Shown: positions 8,403 through 18,487, numbered from the stretch's first letter. The stretch: DNA of 64,000 bases from Pseudopedobacter sp035496935 (GCA_035496935.1 DATJED010000023.1:124001-188000), one strand, 5' to 3'. Numbers and translations are program-made. The notes: a model not told the origin generated them from the sequence alone.

Positions 8403-9515
8403 TTATAAGTAGGCACTAATGTTCAGGAAGATTAAAACACTTAATAATTGTATTTTAAGCTTTTGCTCATCTAAAATGACGATACGGCCGTTATCAATCA
8501 CGTCAATTAATTTTTCGGATTTAAACTCTTTTAATGTTCTAATTACTGATTCCTGCGGTGCGCCAACAATGCTGGCCAAATCGTCGCGGCAAATGTCAAT
8601 GAACTTTTTGTTATCAAAAGTATCCTTAAATTTATCTGTAATTCTAATGATAGCGCTGGCCACCTTTTTTCTTAAAGAATGATAAGCCATATTAATCAGA
8701 ATTTCTCCGTTTTCAACCACCTGATTAGATAAGAGTTTGATAAAGAATTGTGCGGTAGCCGGATGAGTATTTACTTTTTGCAAAAATTCTTGTTTGTGAA
8801 TAAGGCACAGCGTTGCATCCTCTATCACTTTAGAGCTTCTTTTATAGTTGGTTTCGAGTAAAATTTCTGTATAGCCAAAATAATCTCCTTCACTATAAAT
8901 GCCGGTAATTAGCTCTTTTCCTTCCTCGCTTATTAGAAATTCCTTAATTTTTCCTTTCTCCACATAGTATAAAAAGGAAGTCCGTTGCCCTATGGAATAT
9001 AAGGTATGCTTTTTCTTTAGATGTTGTTTTTCATGCTCGTCAGTTACTAAATGGGTGGCCGTTTTGTGGTTTGCAAGCAAGGGCCGTTCGTTTTTAGCAA
9101 ATCCATTTTCCTGATTAAGATTAATAAGTGTTTTCTGTTTTAAACTTTCACTTTTTGCTAATCTTCTGCTAATTGAATCTAGCAAATCTGTATTGTTTAT
9201 AGGCCTAATCAAAAAATCATCGGCACCTAAATTCATCCCTTTGCGTTGAGTTTCAGGTTCCGAAGGTCCATTGATAAAAATAAAAGGAATGTCAGAAGTT
9301 TTTGGGTTATTCCCTAAAATATTTATTACGGCATATCCATCTAAAATCGGTATTTGTGTACCACAAAGTATTAAGTTTGGGTTTTCCCTTAAAGCTATTT
9401 CCACACCACTTTGGCCGTTGTTACAGCTTAAGACGTTATAACCGGATAGGCTGAGCAGTAAACTTAGGTTATCATTTATTATTTGATCATCTTCAATTAG
9501 TAAAATGTTTTTCAT
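8403..9515 (-). CDS. Response-regulator receiver fused to CRP/FNR regulator, receiver lacks phospho-Asp
   Basis: Three domains: CheY-like receiver (1-120), cyclic-nucleotide-binding fold (about 165-285) and CRP-type winged HTH (about 290-360, with RDDLASIVGAPQESVIRTLKEF). The receiver keeps the acidic pocket (E8, D9, D10) but the phospho-acceptor position is glycine (LILCGTQIP, G52, codon ggt), the conserved Thr/Ser is N82 and the conserved Lys is R104. It therefore looks unable to take a phosphoryl group and may work as a protein-protein or ligand module. The cNMP domain lacks an obvious full cAMP-binding signature. Transcribed alone; no histidine kinase is adjacent. Confidence 0.88.
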   Translation of the reverse strand: MKNILLIEDDQIINDNLSLLLSLSGYNVLSCNNGQSGVEIALRENPNLILCGTQIPILDGYAVINILGNNPKTSDIPFIFINGPSEPETQRKGMNLGADDFLIRPINNTDLLDSISRRLAKSESLKQKTLINLNQENGFAKNERPLLANHKTATHLVTDEHEKQHLKKKHTLYSIGQRTSFLYYVEKGKIKEFLISEEGKELITGIYSEGDYFGYTEILLETNYKRSSKVIEDATLCLIHKQEFLQKVNTHPATAQFFIKLLSNQVVENGEILINMAYHSLRKKVASAIIRITDKFKDTFDNKKFIDICRDDLASIVGAPQESVIRTLKEFKSEKLIDVIDNGRIVILDEQKLKIQLLSVLIFLNISAYL

Positions 9516-10049
9516 AGCGTTTATTCATATTAACGTACCGGGGGCGAATAACAATCATTTTAAGTTACATACATCCCTTTTACAATTTTGGTAGAATTTT
9601 CAAATTAATTTAGTTTTATAAAATTAGCTAGGTATTATCAGTTTTTTAAGTGATAGTAGTCAGGTAAAGGGTTGATTAATATCAATAAGTTAATATTAAC
9701 GACCAATATAACTAAGGTATTAATTTTAGTTAAATATTTTTGTATATTTTATAATTTTAGCGCATAATGTTTTACTTCAAATTTATCTCGGAGGTGTAGA
9801 CGTTTTAATCGACTAATCTGCGGGTTGCCTAAAGCGACAAAAAGCAAAAATACGCAAAGTAGTATGGTTTAATGAGGAAATCGGCCAACGGTGAGCTTAG
9901 TTGTTCAAGAGGCCGAAAGAGGATAATTCGCACAATCAACTTAAATCTTATTTGTAGGTATAAAGTCCAGTAACAAACAGCTAGGTTATTTGGTTCAGAA
10001 TTTGTATCAAATAAACATATTAGTTGATATTAAGCCCATATAAACACCT
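9516..10049. other. 534-bp intergenic region with possible structured RNA
   Basis: No protein gene is supportable. The outer parts are very AT-rich, while about 9790-9930 is less so and can fold: GCG (9820-9822) with CGC (9853-9855) enclosing TTGC (9825-9828) with GCAA (9844-9847), then a 6-bp stem TCGGCC (9881-9886) with GGCCGA (9911-9916) around a 24-nt loop. This could be a small RNA or a leader of the MscS gene; the match to any known RNA family was not recognised. A 33-codon frame beginning at 9872 overlaps the second stem and has no protein-like features. Confidence 0.3.
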
Positions 10050-11120
10050 ATGCAAGCATTTGGACCTACAGAAGACAAAGAATTATTAGGCATTCAAAAG
10101 GACCAGAAAGTACAGAAGGCTTTAAGCGAGCATAGTAATAAAACAAAAAAAATAGTTGACGAAAGCGTAAAAAGCCAAAACCCTTTGTTGGGTATGTCGG
10201 CTATAATCTTCTGTTTGTGTGCAACCGGATATTACCTGCTGAAATTCAAATTCCTTCCTGTTCCCCAAATTTACATCCCGTTTCTACAAAAAATTGTACT
10301 TGCGGTTATGTTTATTTCGCTGGTTCTATTGGCCAATAGATTGTTAAAAAAGGTATTCGGACAGAAAATAGAGGATAAAACCACCCTGTTTAATTTTGAG
10401 CGCATTGCCAATTTATTTGCCGGACTGTTGGTAATTGCCATTATTCTTTCTGTGCTGTTCGCCAATTGGTATACTGCCATGGTTTCTTTCGGCATTGTGT
10501 CGCTGATACTAGGTTTCGCCTTACAAAATCCCATTACTAGCTTTTTTGGATGGATATATATCCTGATACGTAAACCTTACGAAGTGGGCGACCGGATTCG
10601 CATTGGCGATGTTTATGGTGATGTGATTAACGTAAGTTATTTCGACACCACTTTATGGGAGTTTAAGGGCGATTATTTGTCAAGCGATCATCCAAGTGGC
10701 CGTATCATCAGATTTGTGAACTCAAAGGTTTTTGATGAATACGTATATAACTACTCCTGGCCTTTATTCCCTTTTATCTGGAATGAGCTAAATTTTTACA
10801 TCGCCTTTGAAAGTGATTTTAAGTTTACAGCAGACACCATAAAAAATATCGCCGAAAAGGAAATAGGAGAAGCAATGATTAGACGGGTAAAAAGATTTAA
10901 AAAAATACTGGACGAAACGCCCGTGGATGAATTCGATGTGAATGAATATCCTTCCGTTACGCTCAGGGCAGATGGTAATACCTGGGTTCGGGTTGTGGTG
11001 CGCTATCTTGTTGAACCAAAAAATTCGGGAAGGGTAAAAAGTAAGCTTTTTAATACCATAATGGAAGAATTGAAGAAACACCCCGAAAAAGTAATGTTCC
11101 CTAAAACCAATATGAGATAA
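10050..11120 (+). CDS. MscS-family mechanosensitive ion channel
   Basis: Inner-membrane channel expected to open under membrane tension and release solutes. A soluble N-terminus of about 45 residues precedes roughly four membrane helices (about 46-65, 80-100, 118-140, 142-165). The pore-lining helix and beta domain are recognisable in GIVSLILGFALQNPITSFFG and the following RKPYEVGDRIRIGDVYGDV, the hallmark of MscS. Near the end of the beta domain, GRIIRFVNSKVFDEYVYNYS fits the family. The 356-aa length is within the usual range. It is a single transcription unit, convergent with the histidine kinase gene. Confidence 0.92.
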   Translation: MQAFGPTEDKELLGIQKDQKVQKALSEHSNKTKKIVDESVKSQNPLLGMSAIIFCLCATGYYLLKFKFLPVPQIYIPFLQKIVLAVMFISLVLLANRLLKKVFGQKIEDKTTLFNFERIANLFAGLLVIAIILSVLFANWYTAMVSFGIVSLILGFALQNPITSFFGWIYILIRKPYEVGDRIRIGDVYGDVINVSYFDTTLWEFKGDYLSSDHPSGRIIRFVNSKVFDEYVYNYSWPLFPFIWNELNFYIAFESDFKFTADTIKNIAEKEIGEAMIRRVKRFKKILDETPVDEFDVNEYPSVTLRADGNTWVRVVVRYLVEPKNSGRVKSKLFNTIMEELKKHPEKVMFPKTNMR

Positions 11121-11204
11121 TGAGATTTAATTGAGGCCTCCATTTCAATCTGGAGCTTAGTTTCAGTTTGGGATTAAGGGGGAGAAATCAACTTTAAAAT
11201 TAAC

Positions 11205-13028
11205 TCAGCTGATCTTTGGTAACCAAAATTCAAAAGTGGTGCCCTCACCTGGGGCGCTTATGATGTTTAATTTACCTCCATTTAAATGGATGAAATCTTT
11301 GCAGAGCTGCAGACCAATTCCAGTGCCTTTCTCTTTCGCAGTACCATCTTTGCTCACCATTAAATTGTTGGATAGCAAATTTTTTGAGCTTTTTTCATCA
11401 ATACCTATACCTTGATCAGTAACAGAAAACTTAACAGAATCAACTTCTTCTAACGCTGCGATGTCTATTGCTGTATCAGCGAAACTAAATTTGATCGCAT
11501 TTGAGACAAGGTTTCTTAAAACGGTATCTAGCATATTTGCGTCTGCATAACATTGGAGGGCGCCAGAGGGTGAAAAATTGATTTCAATACCTTTGGAAGA
11601 TGCTGTCGCATGCATGGTTTTAACCACACGCTCTATCATATTGTCAATCTCTATTTGCTCTGGCTTAGGTTTTAAAACGCCGGTTTGAACCATTGACCAG
11701 CTCAACAAATTCTCTAAAAGGGTATGTGCATTTTTAGCTGCTTCGTGACTTTTGCTTGCAAGTTGCTGAACTTTTTCTAAACCAAGCTTTGGTGCACTTT
11801 TATGAATCAATTCATTAGATGCTAAAATTGTAGTGAAAGGATTTTTTAAATCATGTGCAATAATCGAAAAAAACTTGTCTTTAGTGGCATTTAAATCTGT
11901 TAGCTGTTCTTCGGCAAGCTTAAGTTTTGTAATGTCTTGGCACAATATTAAATAAGTTTCATCTGCTAGCTCGTTTTCCCGATCTTCTAAAATTATATCC
12001 AAGCATAAAAAACGTACTTCATCTGCGTTCGTCAGCTTAATTTCGCTTTGCAATGCATGGTTTGTTGAAGTTATTAAATTAGTCAATAAATGCTTGATCT
12101 TCGCCACAAGCTGTTTTAGCAATTCTTTATCTGTTGCCCTATCGTTTGCGTTTGTGTAAGTACAATTTAACTGTTTATCGAACCTAAAAATCAGCACCGG
12201 AAGATTGTTGGCCAGCGTACGGTAACGAAATTCGCTTTCCTTAATGCTGTTAAAAAGGACGGTAGTAGGCTTGGTAAAGCCAGTTTCTACGTTAGCTTTA
12301 TAAATAAGATAAAAAGAAACGAGCTTAAACAGATGTCCAATTACATTGAATATGCTGTTGTTGTCGAAATAGAGCGTAAACGAAAACTCGCTTAAAATGG
12401 TGAAAAAAATAGAGGCAACAAGAAATTTATAAACCAGCGGATCAAAATGCTTTTTTCTTTTATGCAAAAGATATCCCGCAAGAAACAAGACGATGATGAT
12501 CAGGTATTCTGCAAAAATTTTAAATTTGGTTTGACCTAGTCCTTCTATATAACATGTAGGGAAAATATGCCAATAAAGAATAGAAAGGATAATTAGAACG
12601 CTAACCGCTAAATAGCTACAAAACAATAAGTCTGAGTTTATTTTCCTTTTACTGTTTAAAAAGTAAAAACCGAAAACCAAGGTAAGCGCTTCCATACTTC
12701 TGGTTGCTACCCAAAACTGGTTTGCGTAAAAGTTTTTCCCTTGAATAATGTTCATTCCACTAAAACTGAGGGTATGAAGCAAATCTAATCCACCGATGAA
12801 AAGGTAAGCAATACCCACAAAAAGAAGGTACTGGTTATCAAGAACCTTCTTTGCGTTCCAGGTTATCACAAAAACGGTAAAGGCCACCACAATTGATAAC
12901 AATTCAATAAGGGTGTGGAAAAGAAGGTAGCTTCGGTTTAAACTAATAAACAGTACGGTTAACACCAATACTGAAGAAGATATAATTCTGAAAAGGTTTT
13001 TGGTAGATTTAGCTGTAATTTGAATCAA
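11205..13028 (-). CDS. Sensor histidine kinase with MASE3-type membrane domain, TTG start
   Basis: Membrane sensor kinase. Residues 1-255 form about seven transmembrane segments with the MASE3 pattern (GIAYLFIGGLDLLHTLSF, then NQFWVATRSMEAL). A PAS-like region follows (about 265-375), then HisKA with IIAHDLKNPF (phospho-His near residue 392) and HATPase_c with N box VLRNLVSNAIKFS, G1 DQGIGID and G2 KGTGIGLQLC. No in-frame ATG exists between the upstream stop and the first membrane helix, so TTG at 13028 is the probable start. No response regulator is adjacent; the degenerate receiver-CRP gene about 1.7 kb away is not an obvious partner. Confidence 0.9.
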   Translation of the reverse strand: MIQITAKSTKNLFRIISSSVLVLTVLFISLNRSYLLFHTLIELLSIVVAFTVFVITWNAKKVLDNQYLLFVGIAYLFIGGLDLLHTLSFSGMNIIQGKNFYANQFWVATRSMEALTLVFGFYFLNSKRKINSDLLFCSYLAVSVLIILSILYWHIFPTCYIEGLGQTKFKIFAEYLIIIVLFLAGYLLHKRKKHFDPLVYKFLVASIFFTILSEFSFTLYFDNNSIFNVIGHLFKLVSFYLIYKANVETGFTKPTTVLFNSIKESEFRYRTLANNLPVLIFRFDKQLNCTYTNANDRATDKELLKQLVAKIKHLLTNLITSTNHALQSEIKLTNADEVRFLCLDIILEDRENELADETYLILCQDITKLKLAEEQLTDLNATKDKFFSIIAHDLKNPFTTILASNELIHKSAPKLGLEKVQQLASKSHEAAKNAHTLLENLLSWSMVQTGVLKPKPEQIEIDNMIERVVKTMHATASSKGIEINFSPSGALQCYADANMLDTVLRNLVSNAIKFSFADTAIDIAALEEVDSVKFSVTDQGIGIDEKSSKNLLSNNLMVSKDGTAKEKGTGIGLQLCKDFIHLNGGKLNIISAPGEGTTFEFWLPKIS

Positions 13029-13161
13029 ATTTTTTGTTTGCGGTTAATGCTTTTCTACTGCAAAGCTAAAGATTCTGTTGTTAAGTTAAAATGAATTGAA
13101 ATTTAAAACTAGCACAAAACGTTTTTAAATTAATGTAATCAATCAATTTTTGCAACAAATT

Positions 13162-14175
13162 CTAATAAAACTCATAACATTTTCCAGCACCAAATTCCTG
13201 TTCTCTGCTTTCGCCGGTTTCAAAACTTACGCTGGCTTCTGACGTTCCGCTGGTATTGCCGTAGTTCAGTTTGTTCATGGTAGCATCGTGGCTAAAGCCT
13301 AACCTTACTTTTTGGTTTTTGTTGCTGTTGGTAAAAATATCGAAGATAAAGGAAAGCACAACTGCATCGCCTTTATAATCACCTCCGGCCCGGTACCAGA
13401 CACCCGCATTCACGCCATTGTATTTAAACTGTGCCCCGGCACTCATGGAAGTAGATTTTGCCTGGTTATAATAAACCACCGAAGGAATCAATAACATGCT
13501 TTGGCTACCGTTGCCACTGATATCCATTTTATAGCTGGCATAAGCCGCCGTACGGATAGGTGTAGGCACTTTGCTTCCGGTGAAAGATTCATCGGGTTTG
13601 TTAAGGTGTAGGAGGGAACCGCCCATCATAAAATTGCCGACTATAAAATTTGCGCCAGCACCGGCATCAAAGTAGTATTTGTTATCGTTAAAAGGTTGTT
13701 CGGCCTGCGAAGCTGTTCCGGTAAAACCCAGACGAGGATCCAACTGATCAGAGAATACCAGTTTGCTAAAGTCCATTGTTCGGTTGGTAACACCGCCCTG
13801 TACACCAAAAGAGGCCGAAAAACGATCATCGCCAACAATGTAGGAATAAACGCCTGAAAGACTGTTCTTTTTAAGCGCTGCCATTCCTTCAGACGAGCTG
13901 TTGGCCAATAAACCTACACCGCCCGAGCCGTTCGGCAATTTAAAATCTGCTGATACCGATGTGTAGCTTAGCTTGCCATCAATTGAAGACCACTGACTTC
14001 TGTAAATCATATTCATTCGGAACGTACCGTCGAACTGTCCGGTTAAAGCCGGATTTAAGTACATAGGCGCATTGTAAAATTGCGAGAAAATATGATCCTG
14101 AGCTTTTACATTGCTACAGATTGCTACTAAAAATAGTAGGCTAAAAAATTGTTTAATCATAGTGATGTTTTTCAT
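13162..14175 (-). CDS. PorP/SprF family type IX secretion membrane protein
   Basis: Outer-membrane beta-barrel protein of the PorP/SprF family, linked to type IX secretion and gliding. A signal peptide ends at NVKAQ, followed by DHIFSQFYNAPMYLNPALTG, the family hallmark, and YRSQWSSIDG. Length (337 aa) is typical. It overlaps the stop of the upstream CHU_C protein by one base (TAATG), so the two are translationally coupled; such PorP copies are regularly paired with a large CHU_C-type surface protein and probably help anchor or secrete it. Confidence 0.93.
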   Translation of the reverse strand: MKNITMIKQFFSLLFLVAICSNVKAQDHIFSQFYNAPMYLNPALTGQFDGTFRMNMIYRSQWSSIDGKLSYTSVSADFKLPNGSGGVGLLANSSSEGMAALKKNSLSGVYSYIVGDDRFSASFGVQGGVTNRTMDFSKLVFSDQLDPRLGFTGTASQAEQPFNDNKYYFDAGAGANFIVGNFMMGGSLLHLNKPDESFTGSKVPTPIRTAAYASYKMDISGNGSQSMLLIPSVVYYNQAKSTSMSAGAQFKYNGVNAGVWYRAGGDYKGDAVVLSFIFDIFTNSNKNQKVRLGFSHDATMNKLNYGNTSGTSEASVSFETGESREQEFGAGKCYEFY

Positions 14176-17100
14176 TATCGTATTAAGTTGAATGTTCCTG
14201 CTTTTTTAGGGTCCGAGCCTACGCTGTATTGCATGCCCGCCCATTCTGTTCCGTTGATAAATTTAGCGCCGGCTTCCCAAAAATAAACGCCTTGTGGGGC
14301 TTTCTCGCCGAACATCATCCCGTTCCAGCCTTCAATCGGCCGTCCTTTGTCGTCAAGCTGGGTGGTTTGCCAAATTAGCTGCCCCCATTTGTTAAAAACC
14401 CGAAGGTGCCACTCGGCCATTCCCGAACCTTTTGCCTGAAAAATTCTGATTTCGTCCACCAAACTGTTCGGCATAAATGCATTCGGGATAAAGAGATTTC
14501 CGGGAACGCCTAAAATTCTCACTGTTTGTGTGATGGTGTTGCTACAGCCCATTTTGTTGATGGCCGTTAGCTTTACTTTATAAGCGCCGGTATCCGGATA
14601 GCTGTGCTCAGCATCTGCGGAGGTGGATGTTTGTCCATCGCCAAATTCCCATAAATAAGATTGCATATCGCCCGGTGTGTCGTTTTTAAAAGTAAAGCGA
14701 TAGTTTGGATACTGGATAGTTAAGCCCGGAGAAACCACAAAAGCCGGATGCGGCGTTGCACCTACCTTGATGTAATCTATCTTCTGCAAAGTATCGCCAC
14801 AGCCAAAAGAACTATAGCTGATTAAACTTACGGTATAGCTTGGTTTCGCATCCGTGAAAGTATGCGTTGGATTCGCATCTGTTGAAGTGGTACCGTCGCC
14901 AAAATCCCACAGGTAAGCTAAGGCATTTTTACTGAGGTTGGCAAATTTAACGGTCACCGAATCACAAGCGCTGGTAACATCTGCCGAAAAATTGGTAACA
15001 GTTTGCGGATAAACTTTAATAGTTTCGGTGGTGGTAGTATCCGAGCAACCGTTGGATGCCGTTAGTTTTACCACATAGGTTCCGCCTTGCGTAAAAGTAT
15101 GTAAGATAGTTTCTGGCGATTGGTTGCCTTCTATAATGGTTCCGTCGCCAAAATCGTATTTGTAGAAAACCGCCCCTTTAGAATTGTTGAAAAATTTGAC
15201 CGTATGCGGAGCGCAACCTTCGTATTCATCGCCGTTAACTACCAATTCGGGCTGAACGGTGTTTGGCGTAATACGGATGACGTATTCGCTGGTGTAAGAG
15301 CCACAGTCTGTTTCGGTAACCAGTTTTGCGGTAACAGTTTTGGCAACGCTACTGAAATAAGTATGATTTACCGTGTTATTATCGGTTGTTGTTAAGGTTT
15401 GTCCATCACCAAAATCCCAATGGTAAGTATTTATAGCGCCTTTGGTGGTATTTTTAAAAGCAATTTTTAAGGGCGAACAACCTGTGGTTCTGTCCGGAGA
15501 AAAAGTGGTAATCCCGGCTGATGCAGATACGTTTAGTTTAACTATAACTGCTTCTCCGGCACATCCTGTAGTGTTTGCCGGAACGATGGTGTAAGTTACA
15601 GATCCGGTGCTATCGCCAGCGTTAGTTAATGTTTCTACAATTTCCGTTAAAGCTTTTGGAACGTTGTTTTGGCTGTTGCCCGATATTTTTCCGGTTGCGG
15701 TGCTGGTCCAGGTATAACGCAAATCATGAAAGTTTGAGCTTAATAATATGGCGACTGATTTTCCGGAGCAAATGGTTTCATTGCTGGCTATAGCAGTAAT
15801 TTTTGGCATCGGTTTTACCGAAACTTTTAGCTCAAAAGCATCAGCTTCGCAACCATCTTTTTGAGGGATGATGAGGTAAGTTATATTGCCTTCGATTTCC
15901 GCACTGATACAGGTGAGCACATCGTTAATTTTGCCCGTTCCAGATTCGGTATAGCCGCTTACGTTGTTTTTATTGATAACACTCCAGGTAAAAGTACTTC
16001 CCGCTAAAACCGCTGTAGGTTCGTAATTTAGTGCTGTTCCGTTGCAAATGTCTTTAGTTGGAGCGCTGGTAATTTTGTTTTCGGGTCTGATTTTGATGAT
16101 AACCAAATCTTCTACCACGTCACACGGAGCGGTGTTTTGTGTACTTACTGATAATTTAAGTTGTACTTCACCGTCAAGCATTTCTTTTGCAGAAGGCTGA
16201 TAAACAGAATTTAGCACATTTCTGGAAGGTGTAAATATCCCTTCTCCGCCAAGCCAACTAAATGTATTTGCTTGGCTACCATTCACTGAGCCGTTTAAAG
16301 TGATCTCGCTGTTAAAACACACCGTTTGGTCTGCCCCTGCAAAAACCGTAGGCGCCTCGTTAAACAAAATGGTTTTGGTAACACTTGTTGCGCCACAGCT
16401 GTTTTGGTGCGTAATGGTAATGGTGTAGGTGCCGTAATCCTCGAAAAGGATGGTCGGCGTTTTTGAATTTTGGTTGCTGTTGTTTTTGTAAGAGAAATTT
16501 CCGCCACTGATTTCCCAACGGTAAGTATCAGTTTCAGCTTGTGCCGTTCCTGTAAAAACGGTTTTCATGGCGTTTCCTACGCTTTCATCGAAAGTAATAA
16601 GCTGACCTTTTCCACATAAACTGCTTTGCCAGTCGGCAGTAATGGTAGGTATTTTATTGATGATGACCGTTTTTTCTACGGGAGCTGGCGAACATGGCGA
16701 AACAATGGTCAATCTTACGGTGTAAATTCCTGTCTCGTTAAATTTGAATGCTGGGTTTTTGTCTGTATTGCTTGTACCATTTGCAAACTCGACAGGAGCG
16801 GGACCAACAATCTCCCATTTATAAGCATTATGCGCAAATTCGTTAGCATCAAGCACAGACACATCAGTTGCTTGGATTGTTGTACCTGCACAAGCTAAGG
16901 TTTCTGATAAATTAAAAGCCGGAAGGGTAGCGGTTTGTACATATACGCTCTGTTCAATCGGTGCGGCTTCGCAACTGGAAAAACTTTGCGATTCCAATCT
17001 GATGCGGTGAAACCCCGACCTAGTAAAAACATGCTGAAGCTGATAAGTGAGCGGGACGCCCTGCGGAGTAACCGGCACATCATCTACAAACCAATAGTAC

Positions 17101-18239
17101 ACGTTATTGTTGTTTTTACATTCCGGAGAGGTGGAGCTCGGATTTTCTCCGGCAATAGAGCCGTTGCTGATTGTTAATTGGGTATTGATACAAGCGGAAG
17201 CAGGTAGCTTAAATTTGTTCTCGGGCTGGGTAACAACTTTTGATTGTGTAGAAATCGGAACGCTGATTAAACCACAATAAGGACTGTTTACCTGAAAAAT
17301 AATGCCGTAAACATTGTAATAATTTACATCGTTAATCTTGATCTGTTTGCCACAGGAAGAACGAAGATAGGTATGCCTAATCTGCGCATTTGAAGCGATA
17401 ATTTTGTTTGGTGTAACATTCTCTATCACGCCATCGCCCCAGTTTACCTGATAGGAATATCCGGGAAAGTTATTTTGGATGCCGTTTACGGATTTGGTTT
17501 CAATATCATATTGAAGCTCCGCAGGTAAACAAACGGTACTATTTGCCGGTGCACTGAAACCGGGTTTTATCACGTTATTGATTAAGAAAAAGGCTTTCGT
17601 ACCGATAACGCCATCGAGTTCTGCTTTTACAAATAACGTGTAATGGTGCATTTCCGCATTAACCGTCACCGGCGAAGCGCTGAAATCAAAATGTTGGGTA
17701 ACGCCGGTTACCTCGTCAGTAACTTCTAAGGAAGCCTTTGCGCCCGCTGTAGAGCTATTGCTTAATTTAAACGCACTATTTCTTTCTGGCTTGCAAAAGC
17801 CAAAAGTTTTCGGCTCGGCGGTAATAATTTGGCTTGCGTTGGCATTAATGTCTGCTTTAATACCTGTTTTAGCAACAATTTTAAAAGTGTTGGAAGCTGG
17901 CGTAGATAAAGTTTCGCCAGCATATTTAACCAATACTTTATAATCGCCGGGCGCTAAACCTGCCGGAATTACGCCGTTGACAAAAGTGGTGTAAAAGCCT
18001 TTATAAGATCCAATTTCTTTTGCCTGTGCAAAGCCTCCGGATGCATCAGAAAGGTAAAGCTTAAAAACGTTGTCGGTTTTTAACTTGCCGTCCGTGTCAT
18101 CAATTTTTATCGGAACGGCAATGCTGGAACCATTTCCGTAAGGTCCGCTGTCGATTGTTCCGATGTTTACTGTTTGTCCTAAAGCCCCAAAAAAAGTCCC
18201 AAATAAAATCAGGAACAAGATAGATGTTGATTTCCCCAT
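14175..18239 (-). CDS. Large PKD-repeat surface protein with C-terminal T9SS type B (CHU_C) sorting domain
   Basis: A 1354-residue exported protein. The signal peptide is MGKSTSILFLILFGTFFGALG. Most of the chain is Ig/PKD-like beta sandwiches; four clear PKD cores lie at about residues 943 (WDFGDGQTL), 1030 (YDFGDGTII), 1113 (WDFGDGTTS) and 1195 (WEFGDGQTS), with a weaker one near 266 (VNWGDGVIE). The last 100 residues (FIPNAFMPNSLVDEIRIF, then LRVFNKWGQLIW and GWNGMMFGEKAPQGVYFWEA) form the CHU_C domain that directs type IX secretion. Multiple cysteine pairs suit a cell-surface adhesin-like role; no enzymatic domain is seen. It is coupled to the PorP/SprF gene downstream. Confidence 0.92.
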   Translation of the reverse strand: MGKSTSILFLILFGTFFGALGQTVNIGTIDSGPYGNGSSIAVPIKIDDTDGKLKTDNVFKLYLSDASGGFAQAKEIGSYKGFYTTFVNGVIPAGLAPGDYKVLVKYAGETLSTPASNTFKIVAKTGIKADINANASQIITAEPKTFGFCKPERNSAFKLSNSSTAGAKASLEVTDEVTGVTQHFDFSASPVTVNAEMHHYTLFVKAELDGVIGTKAFFLINNVIKPGFSAPANSTVCLPAELQYDIETKSVNGIQNNFPGYSYQVNWGDGVIENVTPNKIIASNAQIRHTYLRSSCGKQIKINDVNYYNVYGIIFQVNSPYCGLISVPISTQSKVVTQPENKFKLPASACINTQLTISNGSIAGENPSSTSPECKNNNNVYYWFVDDVPVTPQGVPLTYQLQHVFTRSGFHRIRLESQSFSSCEAAPIEQSVYVQTATLPAFNLSETLACAGTTIQATDVSVLDANEFAHNAYKWEIVGPAPVEFANGTSNTDKNPAFKFNETGIYTVRLTIVSPCSPAPVEKTVIINKIPTITADWQSSLCGKGQLITFDESVGNAMKTVFTGTAQAETDTYRWEISGGNFSYKNNSNQNSKTPTILFEDYGTYTITITHQNSCGATSVTKTILFNEAPTVFAGADQTVCFNSEITLNGSVNGSQANTFSWLGGEGIFTPSRNVLNSVYQPSAKEMLDGEVQLKLSVSTQNTAPCDVVEDLVIIKIRPENKITSAPTKDICNGTALNYEPTAVLAGSTFTWSVINKNNVSGYTESGTGKINDVLTCISAEIEGNITYLIIPQKDGCEADAFELKVSVKPMPKITAIASNETICSGKSVAILLSSNFHDLRYTWTSTATGKISGNSQNNVPKALTEIVETLTNAGDSTGSVTYTIVPANTTGCAGEAVIVKLNVSASAGITTFSPDRTTGCSPLKIAFKNTTKGAINTYHWDFGDGQTLTTTDNNTVNHTYFSSVAKTVTAKLVTETDCGSYTSEYVIRITPNTVQPELVVNGDEYEGCAPHTVKFFNNSKGAVFYKYDFGDGTIIEGNQSPETILHTFTQGGTYVVKLTASNGCSDTTTTETIKVYPQTVTNFSADVTSACDSVTVKFANLSKNALAYLWDFGDGTTSTDANPTHTFTDAKPSYTVSLISYSSFGCGDTLQKIDYIKVGATPHPAFVVSPGLTIQYPNYRFTFKNDTPGDMQSYLWEFGDGQTSTSADAEHSYPDTGAYKVKLTAINKMGCSNTITQTVRILGVPGNLFIPNAFMPNSLVDEIRIFQAKGSGMAEWHLRVFNKWGQLIWQTTQLDDKGRPIEGWNGMMFGEKAPQGVYFWEAGAKFINGTEWAGMQYSVGSDPKKAGTFNLIR

Positions 18240-18459
18240 TAGCGTTTTCCCTCATCAGTAGATGCTGATTGTTAGTCTTATACGGGAGGTTTCAAAAAAG
18301 TTAGGGATAAATTTGATGTGTGATATTAAAATTACAAACTGACCAGTTTTCCGGATTTGAAGTGCGTTAAATTGAAATTTGAGGGTTAAGGTTGGCTTTT
18401 ATGAAAGATTAAAAAACCTAGAGCTGGCGATTTCATAAACACAGCAAAAAATAGCATAT

Positions 18460-18467
18460 TATATTTG
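18460..18467 (+). promoter_or_regulatory. Candidate Bacteroidetes -7 box (TAnnTTTG) for the ferredoxin gene
   Basis: TATATTTG lies 20 nt before the GTG at 18488 and would give a very short leader. No good TTTG -33 element is seen at the usual distance, so this is only a candidate. Confidence 0.35.
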
Positions 18468-18487
18468 CTGAAATTTTACAAGGATAG

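Noticed and set aside
9739..9759. TTTG and TAATTTTA as promoter elements upstream of MscS
   Set aside because: The elements are only 9 nt apart, whereas about 19-20 nt is expected between the -33 and -7 boxes.
9872..9973. 33-codon frame upstream of MscS
   Set aside because: Short, overlaps a predicted RNA stem, no protein-like pattern.
15120..15395. 91-codon plus-strand frame inside the PKD protein gene
   Set aside because: Antisense shadow of the PKD/CHU_C coding sequence, with composition explained by the real gene.
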